The notes beneath the pieces were generated by a model. The model saw nothing but the letters and a program-made list of their open reading frames with translations. It did no database searches and was not told the origin of the DNA. A stretch of 64,000 bases of DNA from Dentipellis sp. KUC8613. Its lineage: Eukaryota; Basidiomycota; Agaricomycetes; Russulales; Hericiaceae. Of the stretch, positions 14,101 through 24,421 are shown in pieces (position 1 is the first letter of the stretch; the number at the start of each line of letters is the position of its first letter). The position numbers and the translations under genes are program-made. Location of the stretch: assembly GCA_002286715.1 (NCBI GenBank), contig NSJX01000009.1:435966-499965 (forward strand), given 5' to 3'.

Positions 14101-15321
14101 TTTGATCTCGCGTGGCTTGTCCTCAGCCCTCGCCACGCACGAGAAGGTTGTGCTTGTGGAGGCGGATATTGCCGCACAGAACCTGGGTGTTTCGGCTGGA
14201 CTGTATGAAGAGGTATGTACGCCTACGTCAGCGCCTAACCTCAGCTGAAGCTAAGCACCTATTCTAGCTTCAACACTCTGTCACGCACATCATCCACAAT
14301 GGTACGCTGGCGCCCTGCGGTTCTGCTTCATGGGCTTTATTGATTCCTATCATAGCTTGGCGCGTGGACTTCAAGGTTTCGCTCCGCTCATTCGAATCAA
14401 ACATCCGGGGGCTGCGAAACTTGGTCGATCTCGCCCTGTCATCGCCATTCCATTCGGCTTCCCGTGTGCTGTTCACCAGCTCGATCGGTGTTTTCCATGG
14501 TAAGTAATTCATCGTCCTTTTCGGAGTCAGGACCTGACGGGTTGACTGCGACTCGTAGACGTAAAGGCTAAGGGCGCGATCCCCGAGACACCCGTGGACG
14601 CGAAAGTCGCCGTCAGCTTCGGCTATGCCGAATCCAAATGGGTCGGTGAAAAGATCCTCGAGACCGCCGCCGCGAGAACTGCTCTGCGCCCCGTTAACAT
14701 TCGGGTCGGCCAGATGGCCGGAGGCTTGAATGGGAACTGGACGATCGCTGAGTGGCTTCCCTCGCTTATTCGATCCTCTGTGCACCTGGGCGCATTGCCC
14801 GACTGCGAAGGCGTACGTGTCTTCCCATAAGTTCATGCTCCGTTTGATCACTCACCGATTCGTGTATATTTTAGGAGGTGTCCTGGATCCCGCTCGACCT
14901 CGCTGCGACTGCCGTTGACGAATTCCGTCACTCGTCATCCGAGATCGTCCATCTCATCCATCCTCGCCCTGTGCCATGGTCGACCGTCTTCCGCGCATTC
15001 TCTTCTGCGCTCAATATCCCTCTCATCCCATATGCGGATTGGATCGCTCGTCTCGACAAGAGCGCGGAAGGCGTGCGGCCCTTCGCAGACACTAACGAGT
15101 TCTCGAACAACCCCGCGCTGCGCTTGCTTGATTGGTTCCACAGCGCGTGGAGCGACAACAGTGCGGAGGCAACCGAGGCGCTTGGGTTCCCGAAGCTGCA
15201 AACTGTGAACGCAAAGCTGGCCTCGCCGACGCTTGCGGACGAGAATCTTGCGCAGGTGGGAGAGAAGGATGTGCTGTCGTGGGTTGGGTACTGGAAGAGC
15301 TCTGGATTCCTTCCGGCCTAA
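11101..15321 (+). CDS. NRPS-like adenylation-thiolation-reductase (A-T-R) carboxylic acid reductase
   Basis: Eighteen exons: 11101-11425, 11478-11798, 11855-12015, 12070-12201, 12257-12310, 12368-12450, 12509-12543, 12603-12700, 12760-12918, 12979-12997, 13052-13202, 13275-13332, 13389-13648, 13699-14212, 14268-14301, 14356-14499, 14559-14812, 14875-15321. They give 1,082 residues. The adenylation domain has the phosphate loop SSGSTAFPKP (~213), YGCTE (~356) and the basidiomycete-style STGEKTNPGP (~453). A carrier domain has GCDSLQA with the phosphopantetheine Ser near 619. The reductase domain has the NADPH motif TGTTGGLG (~711) and the catalytic YAESK (~872). Known members activate a carboxylic acid as AMP ester, load it on the carrier and release it reductively as an aldehyde. 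The substrate may be aromatic or aminoadipate-like and cannot be read from sequence. It is shorter than true alpha-aminoadipate reductase (Lys2, ~1,400), which argues against a primary role in lysine synthesis. Confidence 0.92.
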
Positions 15322-15484
15322 GTCGGGGCTACACTTTGGTGTAGACTCTCGAACTACGAATTGTTATGCCACATACCACGACCCGAATGGCCCCTCTACG
15401 ATTCCTGTGCTTATATTTGACAATGTATCATAAGTCATTGATTTCGCGAATGACTAGAGAGTTGAATTCATGAACAAATCTCAG

Positions 15485-16345
15485 GTGTTTGCAGCCCCGT
15501 GCTATACTTCCTACGACGTTGTCACACGTATCATTCGCAATGGTACGCCAGGGGGCTGCATTCTTGTTTTGTTGACTATGTTACTCGCCGTTTCATCTTG
15601 GCGCAAGGACTTCAAGCTCTCCCTTCGCTTGAACTCAGAGTTCTTGTACTGTCTAACTTTGTCGATCTGTCGTCATTCGTCAGCTCAAATCGTACGCTCC
15701 ATAATCGGTGTCTTTTTCCCCCGTCCGAGGCGCGCATGGTGCTCAGGACATCGATCGACGCGAAGGTAAGCTCAGGATGAATTGCTGAAACGATCCTCGA
15801 GATCGTCACTGCGAAAACTGCCCTGCACCCTTTCGCCGTCCGTGTTGACTAGACGCTAGGTGGTCTAAAGGGAAACGAAGGTCACCAAATGGCTTCCTCT
15901 TTGGTTTGGGAAACCTGCTGGACTGCTCGGGCGGGGGTAGACGACCGCAAAGGAATAAAAGGGGAATTCATGATCGGCGCGGGGTTGGGAGGGATCTGCA
16001 CCACATCCCGAAATATCTGCCAGTGTGAATCGGTGAATGAAGAGAAACGAGTCGCTTTGTGTTATACACACATCCTGTCTTATGACCTTTCGTATTCTGC
16101 CTTGGAAATTGCCCTTCAATCCGTATGCGGACAGTTCAACCTGCCTGGAAAAGAGCACGGACGGCGGTTCCGTTTATGAGTACGAGCGAGTTCTTCCTTG
16201 GTCGGCTGGCGCCCCGGTGCTGAGAACAGCGATAGCTGAAAGGCGACGGCTCTTAGGTTCCCAAAGCTGCAGATAACCAATAGTAAGGTAGCTCCACCCG
16301 TACTGTCTGATGGATTGGCTGGGAAGAAGTTCGTGTTCGTGTCGG
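15485..16345 (+). pseudogene. Decayed tandem copy of the C-terminal (reductase) part of the A-T-R gene
   Basis: Blocks of this stretch match the upstream gene in the same order. The block around 15520-15670 (CGCAATGGTACGC...CTTGGCGC..GGACTTCAAG) matches the 14268-14440 exon-intron-exon region. The block 15755-15900 (GATCCTCGAGA..., ...TGGCTTCCTC) matches 14590-14765. The block near 16100-16140 (CCGTATGCGGA) matches ~15030, and the block at 16256-16330 (TTCCCAAAGCTGCA) matches 15186-15250. The offset shrinks from ~1,241 to ~1,139 to ~1,071 bp, so the copy has lost about 170 bp by deletions. Frames are broken by stops and shifts and the splice sites have drifted. It is a remnant of a tandem duplication, not a functional gene. 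Confidence 0.8.
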
Positions 16346-16615
16346 CTCGAGTGAAAGCCACAGTTGGGCTTGTAAAAATAGCTCTCTGCTAGAGTTTTAC
16401 TAACCTAGACAAGTCATCATGTCTTCTCTTTCTTATTCGCTTCCTTGAGGTCTGTGAATCTGGAATCTGGTTCCTGTATGATTATGGCAGCCATCCTAGT
16501 ATGAAATGGAATTGAAGCAAACTAGACTTATGGAAGGACGCTTAAGATATTTGAGATTTCATTCATTTAGTGTATGGACATCGCATTATGTTTAGCCTGT
16601 AATCATGCGAACTTA

Positions 16616-18302
16616 TCAAGAAGACTCAGCCGCAAGGTCTTTTGGTTCACATAATTCCTGCGCAGATAGGTCTTCTAAATCCATATGGCCGCTGCGACGA
16701 GAATAACTCGACTCGACGTATTGGCGGCCCAGTGCGAACTTGCGAGCAATCTCGGGAGCAAGTTTTCCCTCGATAGAGTCTGCGACGAGCTGTCCTAGAA
16801 CCGGAAGGAACTACAGGACCCTGTTTATCAGATTCTGCAGGGAAAAGGCGACATCTCTCACGACATACCTTGTACGCATGGCCACTTCCAGCGGTGGCGA
16901 GAACCAGCCCTTCAATCGAGGGGTGGGGACCGATGATCCAGTCTCCATCGGGTGAGTCCGTATACCTGAATTAATACCGAAATTGAAAATTAGACATTGG
17001 GGTGAAGACGTAGCCATTGGGGTGCCTCACCAGCAAAGCCTCGTGCTTGCGAATGGCTTCTTTGCAAGATCCGGATACACCAAGCTAAGATGATGACGAA
17101 GCAGCGTCACCATTTTCCGGGGGATGCGCAGACCATCTTCGGATCCGTGCGACAAAATCGTGCGGGGCGTTGACGTAGATTTCTCGGGAGTTGCGTCGTC
17201 CGGTAAGTAATTGGTGTATCCAGCATGATCAATAGCCATTTTGAAGACGTTCTTATCTGTTGGCTACACGCCCCGAAATTGATCAGCTCCATGTCACTCC
17301 AACGTATTGAATTAGCGAACCGGGAAGGCGTAAAACCCTGACGCGAAGTCTAGAACCACTGGGCAACGTCTGTAATTAGCCGCTTCTTCCGCCGTTAATT
17401 GGATTGTCACGACGCTCTGGCTATATTCAGAGAAAGGAAATAAAAATGATCAGTAAACAGTACATCCGAACACACAAAGGAAAACTTGCCCGGTCGCCAA
17501 GCATTCATGGCCGACGTTAAGCTCCGTAAAGGAGGACGCGGTCCAAGACCCCGCTGCGATCACCACCAGGTCGGCATTGATTTCTTCCCCGTTGCTGCAG
17601 CGCACGCCAGTGACTTTTTGCCCTTCCTTGAGCAAGCCGACGGCAGGCTTTCCTGATATTACTCTCCCACCCAAGGCGACTACTGCGGCCGTCATACGAC
17701 TGACGCCATCTGCAGCACGGGCCCAGCCCCCGTCTAAATTGAGATAACCCTGATAGTTCTCAAAAGCACCGGTCCTCACGTCGGAGGGAAATACCGCGTG
17801 GATAGACTCTGCATTTTCCAGGAGCTTGATGCGAGAACCCAACGCAACATCATTGAGGTACGACTGGGTCGCATACGAGGTGCCTCCCGATCCCAACACG
17901 AGGACGCCGGATCTTGTATGAAATTTTACTGGTTAGCGAAAGGTTGGCTGCGGCTCGGATCTTGGCTTTACTTACTCTTGATAGCAGTCGCCCCATTCAT
18001 CTACCTTTTTCCAGGCCGCAATCGCGTCATGGGCGAGCCTCGAATAGAAATAGTCAGAGTATGACGTCCTAACAACTGGGGGTGCGTGGTTATCTTGCAG
18101 GCGCGTAATGGAGCAGTTGTTATCACGAACTCTTGTTCATATCCGTGCCTGCAGCATCGGGTGCGGGCAGAACGTCAGAGCGGTCGATTACCGTGACATT
18201 GGTGAAGCCTCTCTTGAGAAGGTGGTAGGCCGTCGAGATTCCGAAGCATCCCGCCCCCACAATCAGAATCTTGTCTTCATGCTGAACCCTGCTCGGAGAC
18301 AT
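16616..18302 (-). CDS. FAD-dependent amine oxidase, saccharopine/sarcosine/fructosyl-amino-acid oxidase family
   Basis: Seven exons: 18302-18131, 18075-17976, 17912-17486, 17416-17321, 17263-17031, 16965-16869, 16810-16616. They give 439 residues. The N-terminal Rossmann motif reads VGAGCFGISTAYHL and is followed by VIDRS and LPAPDAAGTDMNKIVR, typical of the fungal Fap2/sarcosine-oxidase-like branch of the DAO superfamily. The C-terminal DSPDGDWIIGPHP and TAGSGHAYKFLPVLG are the conserved FAD/substrate region. Members oxidise secondary amines (L-pipecolate, saccharopine, sarcosine, Amadori amino acids) with FAD, releasing H2O2. The C-terminus (...AAESS) lacks a peroxisomal SKL-type signal, unlike many relatives. 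The gene is convergent with the A-T-R gene and its pseudogene. The third intron can be read as GT-AG or GC-AG with the same protein. Confidence 0.88.
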
Positions 18303-18879
18303 TCTGTTTCCTGGCCAATCAGAGTCAGGATGACGTGACAGTGATGCATTCTACATTGTACCTACAAGGGTACTTCAAGGTGTCAATGTTGCGAACGAGA
18401 AAGACAATCGATAGTGAACGCAGTACTACCTTCCTGTGCTCGCCTAAGCTCGATATTCGCGGGGAAGGCGCTGGCTTATAGATTATCTGCGGTGACTCGA
18501 TCTGTATCCGCACTCCAGAACCTCTCATATCACATGAGAATATTACGAGCCCAGACTGCCTCTCGAAGCCAGCGGGCCATGTTTCTACCTTGACAGTGGT
18601 TATATCGGACTATCGGACTGTATCGGTGGTAAGTGCGGGAGAAGGGTTTGAATCCAAGACGCGGGTACGACTATACCGCCGTAATATTCCCACGGCTTCA
18701 CCGCCTCAGTCGCGGCAAAGCCTCTCAGTGACCGCGAAGGTCGAATTCACACTGGCCTCGGAGGAAGAACTACATGACAGAAAGATAGTCTGATTCTATG
18801 ACACCGCGTCTATACATGGTACACTTGTACAATTACCGCCCTCTAAGAACTCAGATAAGTTATGCATGTCGGGAATATT

Positions 18880-21544
18880 TCATGCGGCAAAAAGTCCTGC
18901 GACGACGCCCTGCATCTTTCCATCCCGGATGGACTGAAGGCAATCGTCAGCAGCAATTCTCAATTATGGAACCGATACTCACCTCATGAATCAACGAGAT
19001 GTTCTGGCCGATCGTGGGGTCCTCGACACCCAGACCTTGTGGGAAAACACCCTGGTTCTCCGACCCGTGCATCCTGATACCCAGGGTGACACGCACGAAC
19101 TCGTACACCGGACGAGTCTTGTTCAAGTAGGGGCTGGCCGGCGCTGCGCCCTTCGCACCCGACAGGTACTGCTCACGCAAGGAGGTGAGCAACTTCGCAG
19201 CATCGGCCGCAATAGCGTTGCGGAAGGCAGGAAGCGCAGAGAGCGACGCCGCGTTCGCAGCCTCGCGTGTGAAGTAATCGACGAGAACCGTCGTCGAAGC
19301 GCCGGCGACCTTGGCCATGCGGGGGATGACATCCATGCTCGTGGTGCGGTCGAGGGAGTGCTGCATGGCGGAGATGACGCTGCGGAGAACTGGCGCAAAG
19401 TCGGAAGCGGCGAGGTGCGACCCGAAGTGCTGCTGCAGGCGCTCTTCCACGAGCTGTGAGAGACCAACGCGGAACTCGCTTTGGAGGGCACGGAGATCCA
19501 AAGCTGATGAATAGCAATATTAAGACTAGTAGTAGAGATAAGGGGAGGCGTCACATACCTTGACACAAGAGGTATAGATAGCTTGACGTCAACAGGGACA
19601 GCACTTCGAGAGAATTGATAGTGGCGCGTGCCGATATCAAAGCCAAAGAGCTTCGTGAACCATGTACATGAGCAAATAGTTGATCCTAAGATGAAACGGA
19701 ATGCTTACTTGACAGCTTGATTGTGCATCTCCGCGGACTGAATGTGAGTCGACACGGGACTAGCGAGATAGCCAAGCTCCCCAACATACGCAGCCACCGC
19801 GATGTCGATCCCCTTTGCGTGATAGTTCAGGGAGGGATCGCTCGCCGCCAAAGATGGCGGCAAACCCCGGTTCATGGTAGGGTTGATCAACTCCGTCGAC
19901 TGTGCGAAAAGCAGCTTGCCGATGTGGTGAAGCGCCAAGCGCGTCTTCTCCATGGCGTTGCTCACAGCCATAGCCTGGAAATTGCCTCCGTGATGAACCT
20001 CGCCGGTCTCGCTATCGACAAGCGGGTTGTCGGTAGCTAGAGGTAATTGTCAGGTCAGCGCCCATGAGCATAATGAGCGCAAAACGTACTTGAGTTGCAC
20101 TCGAGCGTGATTGTGTCGAGGGCGGCGAGGATATCCTCGACCTGCGGTCCGAGGAACTGGGGCGCCGTACGCAACGGGTAGCGATCCTGGCGGAGCTCAC
20201 CAGCATCTTCGTCGATTGTCACCTCTTTCTCATCGCCCAAAGCCAACTGGCTCTCCTCGAGAAGGTCCCATATGGTGCGCGCAGCCTCAACCTGACAATC
20301 CAGTTCAGTCGGTCATGACTTCACGCGCTGCACTGAAGCGGACGTACCTGCCCTGGGTGAGGGCGTGCGACTGCGTGAATGAAAGGCGCATAGTTTCCGC
20401 GGACACCAAGAAGTGCTTCTGTTCCCATCGCCGTGCACACCTGCGCAAGCAGCGCGAGATGGACAGCGTCATTCAAAGCGAGCGCAGCCACTGACGCCGA
20501 GAAGGCAGTGCCGTTCAAGATGCCGAGGTGCTCCTTAGCCTGCAGAACGATGGGTTCGATGTTGTGTTTCGCGAGTGCATCGCGAGACGAAACGATCTGA
20601 CGTGCACCAAAGGCCGCAGGACCGTCAAAGACACGAATCGAAGGGTTGCCAATGAGAGTGCCGGCGACGTAGGACAGCGGGGAGAGGTCTAATTTGAGCG
20701 CGTCAGATAGGATGTCAAGCGAAATGTTTGAAGTGAACATACCTCCGGAAGCGGAGATGCTGCCACGAAGAGGGACGAGAGGGGTGACGTTTTCCCGAAG
20801 GAGATCGGCCATCCGCTCGATAAGCTCCCAGCGCACGCCGGAATGGCCGCGTACCAAAGAGTTGATACGAACTAGTATAGCACCGCGGACCCAGGATTCC
20901 GGCATGCTGGTCGAAGCCAGAGGGTCGAGAAGCGGAAGCGCTGGGAGCACGTGCGTGGATGATGGCAAGACACCAGAGTGCTGGTGCTGCAAAAGAGCAT
21001 TACCCAGCGCAAGAGGGTTGTTCGTACGCGTGTCTGCTATTGATAGGCAAGATGGGATCAGAATTAACGCGTTATTTTAAAAATGATAGAGGCTCACCAC
21101 TGCCGCCAAATCCTGTGCTGACGCCATATACACTCTTAGCACCCTCTACCTTGTCAACAATCACGTTGCGAGATTTCTGAATGCGCTCCCTGATGCTGGG
21201 AGTGTCAACGAGCGATACAGATGCATTGTAACGTGCTGCGGCTGCCACAGCCGGAATAGACAGCGAGTGGCCGTCCACGCTGATGGCCTTGCCATTTCTG
21301 GAAAGAAAGAAAGGTGAGACACGACAAGCCCCTCAAAACCTGAAACGTACTGGTAGCTATGGAGCTCGAGGAACTGCTCGACGAATCTCTCCACCATGTT
21401 CGTGGGTGCGGGAACGCTTTTACGAGCAGTCTGCGAGGGGCTCACGGCGACACCATTGGTCTGTGCAGCCTTCGAGAACGTGCTCGCAGCGGCGCCGGCC
21501 TTAGAAAAGCCATTCGTGCGAGGTTCGGTAGAGTGAATGGTCAT
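18880..21544 (-). CDS. PAL: Phenylalanine ammonia-lyase
   Basis: Nine exons: 21544-21351, 21297-21098, 21036-20743, 20688-20348, 20291-20090, 20036-19709, 19650-19559, 19503-18983, 18933-18880. They give 741 residues, the usual fungal PAL length. The catalytic Ala-Ser-Gly triad that cyclises to the MIO electrophile sits at 227-229 in [19 protein letters not shown]; an intron splits the codon just after it. [10 protein letters not shown] near 125 carries the conserved Tyr loop. Also present are [24 protein letters not shown] and the C-terminal SASPYLN-like segment. The enzyme converts L-Phe to trans-cinnamate and ammonia in the cytosol, as a catabolic step or as entry to aromatic metabolites. 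Phe/Tyr preference is not decided here. The gene is followed by the FAD oxidase on the same strand (PAL stop to oxidase start about 580 bp). Confidence 0.95.
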
Positions 21545-21598
21545 CTTTGGCGGGAGGAGGGGTTGGTGGGGTGAATGGAGATGAGCAGCGAGTGGTGG

Positions 21599-21604
21599 TT
21601 TATA
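21599..21604 (-). promoter_or_regulatory. Candidate TATA box of PAL
   Basis: On the minus strand TATAAA lies about 55 bp upstream of the PAL start codon. The spacing fits a short leader. This is inferred from position and sequence only. Confidence 0.4.
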
Positions 21605-24421
21605 TGCATTTTCGTCACTTGGAGGTCCTTCAGACTCAGACGTAATGGTCCGAAGGCGCTCATCATGATATTTCGCAATCAAACCTCACGAGGCACCGCG
21701 AAATCCGCCTCCCTGGAGGACATCCGAACCAGATTCACGGACCCTTCCCCCAAATTCTAAACTGTACCATGGAGATCCGTCCGAGCTGGGGTTGAGATCC
21801 GTCCGACAACTGTGAGGCCAATCGGTTAGCAACGGAAACGTTATTCTGTCCTAAAGTCCGTCTCCTGACGATCCTACAAGTCATAAGGCCGTCGACGTCA
21901 GCTTTCCTTGCATACAGATGTTAGGATGGGGATCTTCTGGTAAACGTGGCAAGCTTCGTGCAGGGTTTTGTCGTCATGCTAGAGTCAGGAGGGTTAGAAT
22001 AGTTACGTTAACCACCCCGCAGTAAATTGAGCCGTCTAATCTTATCTCCCGATAAGGCCTTACGGGTGTTATCGCTTAGCCACCTCTCCTCCTTCTAGCT
22101 CCCTTCTCCAACAATTCTGCCGTATTTTGGTGCCCTTACAGCGGCTGATAACTGCACGCCCTACACTGCGAGATTTTGCGACATACCGTGCAGCCCCTCT
22201 TCGGAATTCCTCCCCTAGACGCCTTCGTTCTCCGACGAGTGCTGCGCTTATGAAATATGACCACCACCAATCGTTTCGATGATGTTGCACCCACTGCCAC
22301 TTTCCATATGGTCGAACGGGTGAAGTGGCCATGGGAATCTGTCGGTGTCGTGAGCTTGATAGATTTCACTTTGGCCTGTCTGCTCAAACCCGCCGCAAGC
22401 TTGACATTCGCAATATTATAGCCCCGCGACCCCGGTCGAAGTATTGATGCAAGCGCACGAGTGTCAAGATGCGCAGGCCAGGGGCTCACAAGCATCGAAG
22501 CATCGTCGCTCAATCAGCACTTCATTCTATCCCTGTCGGACGGTGTTCAGCGCAAGAGCGCCAGCATTCTTCGATGCCGATGAGACTTTCATCTCAGGCG
22601 CCCGCGTGGCGGCGGCGGCCTGAACGGCAAGTCAATCTACCTCAACGGCCGATGCTATGATTGTTGATTCGGAGAGGGCGATCTATCTCCCTGATGCGTC
22701 TACCGTCTCGTTCCAGCCTGCCCTCGGAGGATCCACAAACACTGCGCGGCCATCAACACCGCTGGAGGAAACATATAGGCGCGAGCCTACGCAAGGTCAA
22801 AGGTCAGTTCCTGTTTTGCTAAAAAAAATCGGAAGCATAAGGTCGCCGAATCACTTGATTCGTCTATCATCTAGCTCTGGTTCAATGATTCCACTACAGT
22901 TCCGACCTCCGATGAACGTGCATCTCGTCTCCGTCTCAGTACCGGTTAATTAATGTGAAAAACGATACGAGCTTGGGTGACTGCAGAATGTGCAGTCACA
23001 TTGAACACCGTTTTACGAACGTTCATCTACGGTGCAATCTTCGTCGCACCTCCGGTATCCGCCTGAAGACCGAGATCAGAGTAGCAGAGTTATAGACTAT
23101 TTTTTTTCGAGTGCGTCGATCGGACTGGTTGCGTTGTTCGTATCAGCACGGTGAGCATGCGTCGTATCTTTTATCAGCTACAACGGGCACACCTCTGCTG
23201 AGATATCTTACGGTTCTATACCTAGACGGGTCGTTGGTCGCCCAATGCATCACTGCGGGCCACATGAACCCGAAAGTTGCGAGACGGCTATTTTGTTAAA
23301 ACTCATCCACACGACGCCGATACTCTATCGCATCTTTCGAAACCACATGGACACCGTGGTTCTAATGGCATCTTGCTCTGCTTTTCGAAGTGTGTCGGGT
23401 TGATAGGGCCAGATGCTCCTGTAACGAAGGGTATGCATCATTGCATGCCGCCAAATTGGCGAGCACACATCTATCGAAGTGTCTCTTGGGTTCTCGTTTC
23501 GACCTATAAGTAGCATCAAAAGTGATGCCGGACATTACGGTAAGTCAGAATTGTAGCCCTGAACGTAAAGCTAACCTCCAAGGGGATTGCAGCATCGGCG
23601 ACCGAGCCGATCGGGGATACTAGTGTAAACTTTCCCAACTGACATCAGTATTCCCGCTGAGATGCTGCAGTTCCATGGTCTCAGTAAGTGCGCGGACGCG
23701 ATGTTGTAGTCTATGGTGACTTATCAACTACCCGGCAGTCATACCTTAACATTCATCGTAACCAAGATTTGGCGCGAAGATGCTGTCACGAACATGGTAA
23801 CCCTTTACCGAGTCGACACTGAGGCTCATGTTCGAATCCAGAAATACCATACAACATCATTATGTGCAGCTGTCCGCTCGTGGGCATTGGCCCGAAATTA
23901 ATGAAATAGTGATTTTACGCTTTCCAGAAATCAGTTCCCCTGGTCGAACTTTCCACCATAATTCGGATATCGGATGGCCGTAAACGTGAACGGATCACCA
24001 AATGGCGCAGCGTTGAAGGCGCTTTATCATCCTATTTTCCTACGTGTGAAGTATCCGTCTTGCCCTTTCAGCACCTCTTGTCCGCCGGTCATCCTTCTGG
24101 GGCCTTAATATTGTCGTTGCCGAGGAAGTAAAGCGCTCCGTCGCGGGGCGATCCTTCCCCATATACGAGCCGAATGCAATCACGCTGGCCTAGCGCCGAA
24201 GAAAGGTACAAAGGAAGCAAGAAGGATCATCGCAATACGGTGTAGATACAGGTCGATTATACATATCTTAACAAATGGATTAACCTAGACGCCACAAAGC
24301 CCGCCACCCTTAGATGATGGAGTAAGGTGAATAGATAAGGTGGCACTTATTACGGAGAAGCGATACACAACGTGTGGATGAACGGGCAGCCTGGGACGCA
24401 CTAATCGAACTACAGGCTCGC
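21605..24421. other. Gene-poor 2.8 kb stretch upstream of PAL
   Basis: I find no exon chain with recognisable protein motifs on either strand. Short open stretches (up to ~125 codons) have no family-like features. The left part should contain PAL regulatory DNA, and several stretches look like decayed, AT-richer spacer. Confidence 0.45.

Noticed and set aside
11101..15321. Assignment of the A-T-R gene as alpha-aminoadipate reductase (LYS2)
   Set aside because: The protein is about 300 residues shorter than Lys2 and its STGEKTNPGP and FPKP motifs follow the basidiomycete NRPS-like reductase type.
16430..16615. Extension of the FAD oxidase past 16616
   Set aside because: The frame closes with TGA at 16618-16616 after the conserved C-terminal region. 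Downstream sequence is stop-rich.
23820..23845. B-box-like TTCGAATCC suggesting a tRNA
   Set aside because: No acceptor stem, A-box or anticodon arm can be formed around it.
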